Origin: Arsenophonus sp052171895
GTDB taxonomy: Bacteria > Pseudomonadota > Gammaproteobacteria > Enterobacterales > Enterobacteriaceae
Direction of reading: 5' to 3'
Length of the DNA stretch: 64,000 nt
NCBI GenBank assembly: GCA_052171895.1
Contig: JBQMRN010000003.1
Location: 1 to 64,000 of the forward strand
In this document: one piece after another, positions 53,209 through 62,637 of the stretch
Layout of the letters: every line of letters starts with the position of its first letter
Numbering within the stretch: position 1 is the stretch's first letter
Notes under the pieces: generated by a model
What the model was told of the DNA's origin: nothing
Seen by the model: only the letters and a program-made list of their open reading frames with translations
The model's database searches: none
Made by a program: the position numbers and the translations under genes

Positions 53209-54622
53209 GACTTATGTTCATTTCTCGTGTATGGGGTTTCGGAGATGGTGGTGTTATCCTGTTGATTGATTTCGTGAATTATTTCAACAACAGAGAGATG
53301 ATATGCTATGAAGAAGTGTCTACCCTACAGATATTCGAGAAACCAGATATTAGCTGTGATCCCTTCCATAAACTCATCCGTAATGGTGCCAGGCAGCTAA
53401 TAGGCCCACCGCCATTGAAGCTGAACTTGAAGCCATGCTGTGGATCACACGATGAATATATTGCCTTGTCGACATGGCATCCATACCCGTCGTTCATAAC
53501 GGTTATTTATCTCAACGAACTATACAGATTGGTATTGGAGATGTTGAGATTAAAGTGCTTAAGGTTAGGGCTTCGCATAAGCAACGGAACATGCTTCAAT
53601 AGCTCATTCCTACCGCATTATTTAAAGCGTATAAAAAGCGGCAAAGAGTTGCTATCATGGCTGTAGTTACGAGGCATATTCACTGATGATTTTTATGAGC
53701 TCTAGGGGGCGGTTTTCTCGGTAAAAAAGAAGATAGTCTTTCTGGACTATCATTAGAAAACTAAAACAGCAATGGCTTGTGAAGAGCATAGATAGGCAAT
53801 GGTAGCTGCGGGATTTAGCGATACGCACTACGTTTATTTCTTGAGCAATGCCATACGCCTATCAGGCAAGATGATCGCTTTTGCTTCCTGTTCATTATTG
53901 GCCTCTCACTGAGCATGGACATAATGGAGCCTTGTGGGCGAAGATGGTTATCTAGAGTAGAAGCGAACTTGGCCAAATTTCTCAATTGCCCGTGAGTACG
54001 TGGCTTAACATTATTTCAGAGACTTGCTAGGTGGAACGTGCTGCCCTTGGTTTTTGGAAATATAATATCAAATACACTCCTGGACACGAAGCACCAACGC
54101 TGTTGGTTGGGTACACAAAACAGCTAATGTCCTGGCTTCACTCCTCAAAGGCATGCAACCGAAAGTTAAGGTTGAGTTGCAGGAGGTCTGCCTCTAGCAA
54201 AGAGGCCGCGCTGCCGCTAATAAATACCTTGATGTTTTGTTGGCAAAGTTTTAGTGAAATATCCTGCAACGGTGAAAAGCTAAAGAAAGATCAAGAAGAA
54301 CTGATAGAATTGTATTCTACGACTCCCTGTTAGTACACTTAGCGTCAATAAGAACGGGAAATCTGATTAAATCGGCTTTTGTGACAGTGTGAGGCTACAC
54401 GACGTCGAGGTGCGAAGAATTGTAGTTCGAGAATAACAACCATTTTAAAGGTATTTAAGCTGCTACAGTCTGCTCAAAAAAGCTGGGATCAGATAAAGAG
54501 ATTTAACCTGTGATCCTGGTGTGGTAAACAACGTGCAATTTGAGAATGAAAAACAGATTTAGAAAGTATCAGAGTAAAACGTTTAGTAGCCTAACCGTCA
54601 TACATCAAATTTACTAATAATT
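53209..54622 (+). mobile_element. IS256-family element, full length but decayed
   Basis: From GACTTATGTTCATTTCTCG to CAAATTTACTAATAATTC, about 1.4 kb. Frames contain EKPDISCDPFHKLIRNGARQL (53335-53400), a middle region, then GRAALGFWKYNIKYTPGHEAPTLLVGYTKQL (54031-54120) and ACNRKLRLSCRRS (54150-54190). There are frame changes between. It has removed the end of the mnmC pseudogene. Confidence 0.8.
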
Positions 54623-55748
54623 CTTGTGCAAAATCAGATGGCCAATTTTTGTCGACTTTTTACATTATAAGCTAACTGTACTAAACCGTTCCAATCGTGC
54701 GAAAATGTAATACCTAATCGTTGAAGTTGGATGTAATAGCGTTTTACAAAAATAAAAGCTGTAACAAAAAACGTTATAAGCCATCGTCAGCGACACGGAC
54801 ACCGGTTAATAATAGATAAAATACGCTTTGACGATTGCTGGAAGCGTTTTATGCCATGCTGTTATCTTGGTAATATAAAGAGTTGGCTGACTCTGATTCC
54901 CTCTACGTAAAAAAGGGAGAGAGGTCATGATACTAGCAATATCATTTTCTTCACCCCCCATAATAGTAATATCCTTGGTTGTTAAGAAAGTTGCTAGTTT
55001 GCGGATAATTAACCAACTGGCAATTTCATGTTTTCATCCAAAACCTTTGATTTTTACTTGAAAACTAGCTTTTTTAATCCACGGCGGAGACAATACACAG
55101 ACAGAAGTAAAATAGCAAAAGTGCAGCCATCACGTCCTTAATTTGCTATTGTAATGAACAATTACAGTTGTTCAGTATATATTTAAGAATTTTTATGTCG
55201 GAGAAAAACCGTATCAAAACTAACTATCTATTTTATTAAAAAATAGATAGTTAGTTTTGATAAATGTATATTTATATGCTCAAACTAAAGATCGAGAATG
55301 ATTGCCAAAATTTTATAGCTATTTTATGATAAACTGGTAACGATTGAGGCCAGTTGTTAAGCAATTTTTATAGAAAAAGCGGCAAGGTCAGAGAGAGGCT
55401 GACATTAATGAATTCTTAGCAAATTAATAATAATTAATGGATGTTTTTCAAAACTTATATAGTGTATAAGTTATAACTTATTTTTCGGCGCTTGTTGACG
55501 AAACTGCATAAATAACTAACAGAGTGGTATAAAATTTAATCCAGTACTAAAACCGGTTTTTGCAATAACATATTGTTTAGATTAGTGTTAATGAGTGAGA
55601 AAGTAAGTTGGCAACTAATTACTGGCTAAAAAACATAATAGGCTTTTTCCAAACCATTTTGGTTAGAAAATTTGATATCATCAAAATATTTAGAGATAGG
55701 GCTACCTTGCTCATTCCAGCTTAATTTAGCTTACATAAGCTCATTAAT
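54623..55748 (-). pseudogene. mnmC: mnmC tRNA-modification pseudogene
   Basis: MnmC is a bifunctional enzyme finishing mnm5s2U at the tRNA wobble position. Its N-terminal methyltransferase part is readable as SWNEQGSPISKYFDDIKFSN, NGLEKAYYVF, TGFSTGLNFIPLC and HYISFEKHPL. The FAD-oxidase part is readable as NASSNRQSVFYLLL (for ASGNRQGALYPLL) and ITFSHDWNGLVQLAYN. Numerous stops and frameshifts are present, and a 21-bp palindrome replaces part of the methyltransferase domain. The C-terminal third is cut by an IS256 copy at 54622. It is divergent from fabB, exactly as in E. coli, which confirms the identification. Confidence 0.85.
55214..55260. repeat. 21-bp perfect inverted repeat in mnmC pseudogene
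   Basis: TCAAAACTAACTATCTATTTT, a five-base ATTAA loop, then its exact reverse complement. It could form a long hairpin or cruciform. It lies where the mnmC gene should encode a non-palindromic stretch, so it arose after decay. Confidence 0.9.
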
Positions 55749-55872
55749 ATTTATAAAATAATCTACAATATATTAAATAATTAGGCAATTCTAATAAATT
55801 TACCTGACTGTGATAATACCTCTATCGATAAAAATATAAAAGTGATTAACGTTAATATTTTCTAGAATTTTT

Positions 55873-55889
55873 ACCTGATCGGACTTGTT
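55873..55889 (+). promoter_or_regulatory. FadR operator of fabB
   Basis: ACCTGATCGGACTTGTT closely fits the FadR site found upstream of fabA and fabB (CTGGTCNGACNNGTT type). FadR activates these genes when long-chain acyl-CoA is low. It sits at and just above the -35 element. The identification is by recall of the consensus. Confidence 0.65.
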
Positions 55890-55913
55890 GAGCTTACAAG
55901 TGTAAGCTAAAAT
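55885..55913 (+). promoter_or_regulatory. fabB promoter
   Basis: TTGTTG (55885-55890), an exactly 17-base spacer and TAAAAT (55908-55913). The spacer is filled by a FabR operator. Confidence 0.7.
55891..55908 (+). promoter_or_regulatory. FabR operator of fabB
   Basis: AGCTTACAAGTGTAAGCT is an 18-base palindrome, perfect apart from the central AAGT/TTCA region's symmetry. It matches the AGCGTACA-TGTACGCT FabR site of E. coli fabA/fabB. FabR represses fabB in response to the unsaturated/saturated acyl-ACP balance. It lies between -35 and -10, where repressor binding would block RNA polymerase. Confidence 0.75.
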
Positions 55914-55964
55914 AATAAACTAAGCTCCCAGCAAATAAATTTCGACTATGAGGTAATATAATAA

Positions 55965-57188
55965 ATGAATCGTACAGTCATCACTGGTCTTGGCATTGTC
56001 TCCAGCATAGGTAATAACCAGCAAGAGGTACTGGCTTCCCTGAAAATGGGTCGTTCTGGCATCAGGTTTTCAGAAGAATTTAAAAAAATGGGTTTACGCA
56101 GCCATGTATGGGGTAATATTCAGCTGACAAAAGATGATATTAAACAAAAGATTGACCGCAAAATTCTTCGTTTTATGAGTGATTGTTCAATTTATGCCTA
56201 CTTGGCGATGGAAGAGGCTATTCAGGATGCTAAACTAATAAAAGAGCAGATATCAAATATTCGTACCGGCTTAGTTGTTGGTTCTGGTGGCGGCTCACCT
56301 CGTAATCAGGTGGCTGGTTCTGATGGTATGCGTGAAAAAGGATTACGTGGCGTTGGCCCCTATATGGTGACAAAAGCAATGGCTTCTGGTGTCTCAGCTT
56401 GTTTAGCCACGCCGTTTAAAATTAAGGGTGTTAATTATTCTATTAGCTCTGCTTGCTCAACTTCAGCGCACTGTATTGGTCATGCAGTTGAGTTGATCCA
56501 ATTAGGTAAACAGGATGTTATTTTTGCTGGTGGTGGTGAAGAACTAAGCTGGGAATTAACCTGTGAATTTGATGCAATGGGGGCATTATCTACTAAATAT
56601 AATACAACGCCAGAAAAAGCTTCACGTACATATGACCAAGATCGAGATGGTTTTGTAATCGCTGGTGGCGGTGGTATGGTTGTGGTGGAAGAGTTAGAGC
56701 ATGCTTTGGCGCGTAGCGCACATATTTATGCTGAAATTGTTGGTTATGGAGCGACTTCAGATGGTTATGATATGGTTGCCCCGTCAGGTGAAGGGGCAGT
56801 ACGGTGTATAAAAATGGCATTGGCTAATGTCAAAGAAGTTGATTATATCAATACCCATGGTACTTCAACGCAAGTTGGAGATATAAAAGAGATAGAAGCA
56901 ATTACTGAAGTGTTTGGTACTAATAATACGCCAGCGATTTCAGCTACTAAAGCAATGACTGGCCATTCTCTTGGCGCAGCTGGGGTACATGAAGCTATTT
57001 ATAGCTTGTTAATGCTAGAACATGGATTTATTTCTCCAAGCATCAATATTGATAATTTAGATAAAAAAGCGCAAGCAATGAATATTATTACGCAACCGAC
57101 TAATCAGAAATTAAACACTGTAATGTCAAATAGTTTTGGTTTTGGTGGAACTAATGCTTCGTTGCTAATGAGTAAATATTACTCGTAA
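55965..57188 (+). CDS. fabB: 3-oxoacyl-[acyl-carrier-protein] synthase I
   Basis: FabB condenses malonyl-ACP with growing acyl chains and is the enzyme that extends cis-3-decenoyl-ACP, so it is needed for unsaturated fatty acids. The 407-residue protein has the active-site Cys164 (SSACSTSAH), catalytic His in NTHGTSTQVGD, Lys and His in KAMTGHSLGAAG, and the glycine-rich NSFGFGGTNA end. GAGGT lies about ten bases before the ATG. Divergent from the dead mnmC. Control by FadR and FabR appears to have been kept. Confidence 0.97.
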   Translation: MNRTVITGLGIVSSIGNNQQEVLASLKMGRSGIRFSEEFKKMGLRSHVWGNIQLTKDDIKQKIDRKILRFMSDCSIYAYLAMEEAIQDAKLIKEQISNIRTGLVVGSGGGSPRNQVAGSDGMREKGLRGVGPYMVTKAMASGVSACLATPFKIKGVNYSISSACSTSAHCIGHAVELIQLGKQDVIFAGGGEELSWELTCEFDAMGALSTKYNTTPEKASRTYDQDRDGFVIAGGGGMVVVEELEHALARSAHIYAEIVGYGATSDGYDMVAPSGEGAVRCIKMALANVKEVDYINTHGTSTQVGDIKEIEAITEVFGTNNTPAISATKAMTGHSLGAAGVHEAIYSLLMLEHGFISPSINIDNLDKKAQAMNIITQPTNQKLNTVMSNSFGFGGTNASLLMSKYYS

Positions 57189-57924
57189 TTATTTTAATAT
57201 TTTCGATATAACCAATTGATTTAATAAGTTGTTATTATTTTATTATTAATCTTAGGTCAAAGATGTTTAAAAAGTTGCATTGGTGTGTTGTGGGGATGTT
57301 TGTGCACACCTAATTTTGCTGCACTAAAACAATACTGTATAACACTATACCTCCACTAATTAAATAGTAATTGTATATTTTTCATTTAAAAATGTACAGC
57401 GATAATGGCAGTATAAATAGCGCTGCTAGATTCATAAATATTGAGGTTGTATTAGCACCAAGTCAAAAAATACACTCTGGATATATAAATAAGCTGCAAA
57501 ACAGCAAGACAGGCCAATGCCGGAACAAACAGGATCAAATTAATATTTGCCGGTGTAATTTCTACTGTTTTAGCTAGTAAAAAGTTAGGCAATGATAGGA
57601 TCACAGCAAAGGTAATTTGGATATAAATTGATTAGCAATAATTAGGTAATGAAATTGCTCAATGCTTGGTAATACACCATATAAAAATAAGAAAGAGCAG
57701 CTATAAACATTAGTAATTATCCCAGATTCATTCCATGCATAAAAATATCATTGGATCACCTTGACTGATGAATAAGATAAGCCAAATTAAAGATAAGAGG
57801 CTACCGATTACAATACCAATCATGGGAATAGTGCGTAACATAAAATGCTGAGTATCACTGTTAATAAAGGAATAATAAAATTTAACATTTATATAAAGGT
57901 TTTGTTAACTGTGTTGTTAGCATA
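57189..57924 (-). other. Remnant of an unidentified membrane protein gene
   Basis: No open frame. Minus-strand frames show hydrophobic coding-like pieces (LRTIPMIGIVIGSLLSLIWL near 57785-57845; INLILFVPALACLAVLQLIYI near 57490-57545) separated by stops. They suggest one eroded multispanning transporter. I do not recognise the family, and it does not look like yfcJ, the E. coli neighbour. Confidence 0.45.
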
Positions 57925-57954
57925 ATAAGCCTAACTTAAGTTAGGCTTATTTTT
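57925..57954 (+). terminator. Palindrome with T run; overlaps an IS256 end
   Basis: ATAAGCCTAACTT followed by its exact reverse complement and then TTTT looks like a Rho-independent terminator. Its right half (AAGTTAGGCTTATTTTTAG) is also the 5' terminal repeat of the IS256 copy beginning at 57938. Confidence 0.55.
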
Positions 57955-59053
57955 AGTGTATGTGCTTTTGTAAATGCTGGCGTATTCATCCTGATTGATT
58001 TCGTAAATAATTTTAACAGCAGAGAGATGATATTCCATGAAAAAATCTACCATACAAGGTAGACTAGAAACCAGATATTACCTGTGATCTCTTGCATAAA
58101 TTTATCCGTAATGGTGACAGAACGCTAATAACCAACCGTCGTTGAGGCTGACCTCGAAGCCATCCTATGACAATTTCCCTGAAAAACGCCACCTTGTCTC
58201 GACGGGCGGTCATGCTGTCGTCTGTAACGATTATTTAGCACAGCGAAGTATGCCAAGACGGCTATTACAGATATTGAGATTAAACTGCCTAAGATCAGGG
58301 ATCCTTAGCGGTAACAGAATATTCTTCAAGAGCTCGTTGCTACCGCCTTAGGTGAAGCGTGCAAAAAGCGTCGAAGATGGTTATCGAGACTTAGAAGCGA
58401 ACTTTAGCTGAAGTTTTCAATAGCCTAGAAGCGTATTGGCTTAATTGTATCTCCCCTATGCTTCCTACGGAAGATCCTGCCCTTGGTTTTTGAAATGCAA
58501 TGGTAAAGATATTTTTGGACACGCAGTACCAACGCTATTATTGGGTAGAAAAAATAGGTAATGTGAAAGCTTCACTCATCAAAGGCATGTAACCGAAAGT
58601 TAAGCCTGAGCTGTAAATGTCTGGCTAGCAAGAGAGCCGTAATGCCGCTAATAAAGCTATTGATATTTTTTTGCAAAGTTTCATAGAAGTATCCTGCAGC
58701 GATAAAGAAGCTGTAAAAGATCGAGAAGAATTTCTGGCATTCTACAACTTCCCGTCAGTAGTGCACTTTGGAGTCAATAAGAATGACGAATCTGATTGAA
58801 TCGGCTTTTACTAGAATCAGGGATACAGAAGCCAACACGAAAATAACTGTTGTTCAAGAAAATAACCATTTCAATGCTATTTAAGGTCCTACAGTATTCT
58901 CAAAAAAGCTGGAACCATCTAAGGAGATTTGAGCTAGTTTTACCCCCTGCTTGGATAGTAAACAACATCCAATTTAAGGACGGAGAATATATTTACAAAG
59001 CATCAGAGCGTAGCGTAGCCCTAATCGTCATACAGCAAATTTACTAATAACTC
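57938..59053 (+). mobile_element. IS256-family element, internally deleted
   Basis: Left end AAGTTAGGCTTATTTTTAGT, right end CAGCAAATTTACTAATAACTC, about 1.1 kb. Frames show an IRNGDRTLI-like early block near 58110, ALGF near 58485 and the tail QREPxCRxxSY, SSAL...NNIQFKDGEYI (58960-58995). Inactive. The right end lies within an IS1595 copy. Confidence 0.75.
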
Positions 59054-59672
59054 TACTGCATGATTCGTTCTTTCCTTTTATCTCCTCCTCTCCCGTGTTT
59101 TCTAGCTATCTTATATGGGATATAAGGCTTCCATTTAAAGGATTTAGGAAAAATAATTCGTCAACTTCAACAATATTACTTAGTTCACTTATATTGGCTA
59201 TCCCCGCTGAGCAAGGAAACAGTGACGCCATCTAAAGACTGTTTTCAAGTCAATGCCTGTTTGTTTTGCTAACTTCCATAAAGTCAAGCTATCAAGATAG
59301 ATCCAAGATAACTAAAGTAGTTATCCTTGTGATGTAGTTTCGCCATAAGACTTCCACTAAGATTGTTAAATGTTTTCCTGCAATCGGGGATTTTGCAACG
59401 ATATCGCTATAACCATAATGAATGTCCACAGCGGATAATATGTTCACTGTGAGAATATTGGGAGGACAAAGTGAAATGAGTTGCTTCAATGCATGAATCG
59501 AGATCATTCGATAGATTGTCACCAAGCTAATTAATGAGATGCATATTTATGTTGGCAGGTGGAATGAGAAAAGCGTCTTTTTTATCTATATGACTGTTTG
59601 CTTTTTCATGATAATCTCTATAGAAAATCCTTCATATAAGATAAGGGATTTCTAGCAACAACCTTTGCTAAT
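59054..59672 (-). mobile_element. IS1595 element, 5' half
   Basis: The N-terminal half of an IS1595 transposase on the minus strand: near 59650 the end AAAGGTTGTTGCTAGAAATC, then zinc-ribbon and TLRKLAKQTGIDLKTVF-like sequence (59235-59295), then IVEVDELF (59155-59185). The DDE domain's second half is cut off by the IS256 right end. Confidence 0.75.
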
Positions 59673-59764
59673 ATACCCGATCATCAACATTATCTCGTTT
59701 TTCCCATTTAGCCATAGGAAGTTCAGATATGCTATAATACTTAGAAAAAGTAGGTGGGGGCTGC

Positions 59765-59905
59765 TATTCTTGTCTGAATAGCAGGTTGAATTTTAGGTAT
59801 TATAGTTGCCTGACGATGGAGCATCATCATTATGATATTTACCCTCAACTATATCCCTCAGTAGCCATATTGCCATAAATAGGAGGTGTGTGACAAGGAT
59901 CTATA
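59765..59905 (-). repeat. Dispersed repeat, copy B
   Basis: Inverted match to 36985-37150. It lies between an IS1595 remnant and the cra stub. The same short GGATATAGTTGAGGG block also appears near 26287, just upstream of another IS1595 copy. The element is unnamed. Confidence 0.55.
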
Positions 59906-59989
59906 TAATGATAATGATTCGGGACTAAACAGCTAAATCATAATGAAATGCCGGAAGCATTTTCCCCACATCATTTTCTCTATAGAGGG

Positions 59990-60235
59990 ATGGGATAATG
60001 GATCTGATGTTAAAGCGTAATGGACAATTAGCAAATGATATTGTAATTGTAATTTTTGGTGATAATGAATTGTTAAAAATTTTTACTTCTCTAATATTAT
60101 CACTTGTTGAACGTCATCAAGTTATTGGTGATAAAATAATAGAATGGGTATTAGCAAGTTTAAGTAAAATACTAAGTTAAGCATTGGTGTAACAGGTATT
60201 CAGCATGGGCGTTCTTTGTCGAGGAGCTAGCTTGA
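59990..60235 (+). pseudogene. cra: cra (fruR) C-terminal fragment
   Basis: Cra is a LacI-family regulator of carbon flow. A 60-codon frame reads MDLMLKRNGQLANDIVIVIFGDNELL and then ERHQVIGDKIIEWVLASL. It aligns with the ligand-binding C-terminus of Cra (QLPSDLAIATFGDNELL ... DVAERVLEIVLASL). The DNA-binding domain and most of the protein are missing. The place of cra directly upstream of mraZ matches E. coli. Confidence 0.75.
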
Positions 60236-60871
60236 GCTATAAAATTTAATTTAAGTTAAAAATATTTAATTAAATTTAAAAATATCCCATTAAATGGCGT
60301 ATTTTTTAAAAATTAATCAACGATTAACAATAAATGCTAATAATTCAGTTAATGCTTAATAAAATTGTTTAATTATTAAGATTTTCATAAAATAGTAAGG
60401 TACTGATATAGAATATTTTTCTATTAAATGTAAACTTTATACGATAAACGATATAAATAATTACTGTATATTTACATGTATGTACAATATACTAATATAA
60501 AATATAAATTTTATGATAAATAAATTTAAGGAAGTTTAATTAATTGTTATTGATTTGAATCAAATATTATATGAAGATTAATTTAAAATGAAAAATTAGT
60601 TGTATATTTTAGTATTTATTTTATTTTTTTGCGAAATAAATAAGTTTTGAGAGTGAATATAAGTATAAAAATTAATTTATTTAATTTTATCTTAATGTTA
60701 AATTTTACTTGTCCGAAAACCCACCCAATTATCTTCCAACATTATTCTATAAATAAAACTAAAGCTGTCGGCTGTTGCTTGACAAGATTTTTATACCCTT
60801 TTTAGACTTTATAGTAAGTGAAAAATTATGGTGTAATGTGATGATTTTTATAAAATAAGGGTTAAAGAGAT
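60236..60871. other. AT-rich region upstream of mraZ
   Basis: No gene is recognised. TTGACA at 60779-60784 may be a -35 element of the mra promoter, with no clearly spaced -10. A very AT-rich tract at 60240-60720 separates the cra stub from it. Confidence 0.45.
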
Positions 60872-61341
60872 ATGTTTCATGGCGCAACACTTATCAATTT
60901 TGACAACAAAGGACGGTTAATTCTGCCTACGTGCTATCGCAGTAGGCTGAACGAAGAGTCTCCATGAAGGGGAGATGGTTTTTAGTATCCACCATCATTA
61001 GTCATGCCTATTACTTTAGGCTTATCTGAATGGGAAATTATTAAAAAAACTATCACAGCTTTTTACTTTTATTATGAATCAAGCTGAACGCGTCGTATTC
61101 AGCGTTTATTACTTGGACATGGAAGTGAATGTCAGCTAGATAATGCAGCTCGTTTTTTACTAGGCTAATACCTTTCTGTCAACATGCAGGGCTAAAGAAG
61201 GCAGTTATACTGGTTGGTCAAATTAATAAATTTGAATTATGGGATGAGAAGACTTGGTATCAACAACTACAAATAGATATTGAGGCTGAACAAAACGTAA
61301 ATAAACCATTATCAACACGAGTTACAGGATATCTTTTTTAT
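60872..61341 (+). pseudogene. mraZ: mraZ transcriptional regulator pseudogene
   Basis: MraZ binds repeats upstream of its own operon and, in E. coli, represses the division and cell-wall cluster. The start MFHGATLINFDNKGRLILPT matches the family. Frame changes and stops follow near 60950. Later pieces LSEWEIIKK, RIQRLLLGHGSECQLDNAARFLL and LINKFELWDEKTWYQQL-like are readable. Non-functional, but positioned directly before rsmH. Confidence 0.85.
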
Positions 61342-62295
61342 ATGCCAAAGAGTCGATTTAAACATATCAGTGTGCTTCTTGATGAAGCAGTCAATGGATT
61401 GAATATAAAAAAAAATGGCATTTATGTTGACGGTACTTTTGGCCGAGGAGGACACTCTCAATTAATTCTCTCTCGGTTAGGTAATAAAGGACGTCTGATA
61501 GCGATAGATCGTGATCCATATGCTGTAGCCGCCGCTGAAAAAATGATTACTGATGACAGGTTTTTAATTAAACATGGTTCTTTTTCTCACTTACCAACAT
61601 TTCTTTCAGAAGAGGGATTAGTTGGTAAAATTGATGGAGTACTGCTTGATTTAGGTGTTTCCTCACCGCAATTAGATGATCCAGAGCGAGGTTTTTCTTT
61701 TATGCGTGATGGCCCATTAGATATGCGAATGGATCCGACAACAGGGCAATCTGCTGCTGAATGGTTAATGAAGGCGAAAGAATCGGATATAGCCTGGGTA
61801 TTGAAAACTTATGGTGAAGAACGATTTGCAAAAAGAATTGCAAAAGCGATTATAGCTCGTAACCGTCATTCAGCAGGAGATCCATTAACACGGACAAAAC
61901 AACTCGCAGAATTGATAGCACAAGTTAGTCCGTTTAAGGAGAAAAATAAGCACCCAGCAAGGCGATCGTTCCAGGCAATTCGTATTTATATCAATACTGA
62001 ATTAGAAGAACTAACAAAAGTACTAGAGGGATCATTAAAGATATTGGCACCATATGGACGGCTATCCATTATTAGTTTTCAGTCATTGGAAGATAGACTG
62101 GTTAAGCGTTTTATCCGCGAGCATACCAAAGGACCAAAAGTTCTGGTTGGCTTACCATTAACCGATCTGCAATTAAAAGCAATTGCTAGCCCGATATTGA
62201 AAGTATTAGGTAAAATGAAACCAACAGGAACAGAAGTTATCGAAAACCCACGAGCAAGAAGCTCAGTTGTGCGTTTTGCTGAAATGTTGAAATAA
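61342..62295 (+). CDS. rsmH: 16S rRNA m4C1402 methyltransferase RsmH
   Basis: RsmH (MraW) methylates N4 of C1402 in the 16S decoding centre using SAM. The 317-residue product has the motif I region VDGTFGRGGHSQLIL, the IDRDP acidic loop, LLDLGVSSPQLDDPERGFSF and the C-terminal PRARSSVVRFAE. At residue 247 it has Gln in ISFQSLEDR, where ISFHSLEDR is usual. The start at 61342 (MPKSRFKHISVLLDEAV) fits, although no strong Shine-Dalgarno is visible because mraZ upstream has decayed. ftsL follows after two bases. Confidence 0.94.
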   Translation: MPKSRFKHISVLLDEAVNGLNIKKNGIYVDGTFGRGGHSQLILSRLGNKGRLIAIDRDPYAVAAAEKMITDDRFLIKHGSFSHLPTFLSEEGLVGKIDGVLLDLGVSSPQLDDPERGFSFMRDGPLDMRMDPTTGQSAAEWLMKAKESDIAWVLKTYGEERFAKRIAKAIIARNRHSAGDPLTRTKQLAELIAQVSPFKEKNKHPARRSFQAIRIYINTELEELTKVLEGSLKILAPYGRLSIISFQSLEDRLVKRFIREHTKGPKVLVGLPLTDLQLKAIASPILKVLGKMKPTGTEVIENPRARSSVVRFAEMLK

Positions 62296-62297
62296 TA

Positions 62298-62615
62298 ATG
62301 ACTGCGGAAAAATATAGCTTAATTAGAATTATTGGTTGCGATATTTTTCAGCACGGAATAGTCCCATTGATTCTGTTGATAGTAATTATCATATCAGCGA
62401 TTTCAATTATCACCGTCAGTCATCAAACACGGTTATTAACGACACAAAAGGATTTTATGACAGAAGAAAAAGAATCTTTGGATGTAGAATGGCGAAATTT
62501 AATCTTGGAAGAGAGCTCATTAGGAAATCATAGTCTAGTTGAGCGCCTTTCAGTAGAAAGACTAGAAATGATCCATGTAGATCCTATGCAAGAATATATT
62601 GTGATCGCTAAATAG
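62298..62615 (+). CDS. ftsL: Cell-division protein FtsL
   Basis: FtsL is a small bitopic protein that joins FtsB and FtsQ at the septum and helps activate FtsWI. The 105-residue protein has a short cytoplasmic tail, one membrane segment (HGIVPLILLIVIIISAISII, about 19-38) and a periplasmic coiled coil ending VDPMQEYIVIAK. Sequence identity in this family is low. The call rests on size, topology, the DP...E.I C-terminus and position between rsmH and ftsI. Confidence 0.9.
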   Translation: MTAEKYSLIRIIGCDIFQHGIVPLILLIVIIISAISIITVSHQTRLLTTQKDFMTEEKESLDVEWRNLILEESSLGNHSLVERLSVERLEMIHVDPMQEYIVIAK

Positions 62616-62637
62616 TTTTAGTGAATAGGTAGATAAC

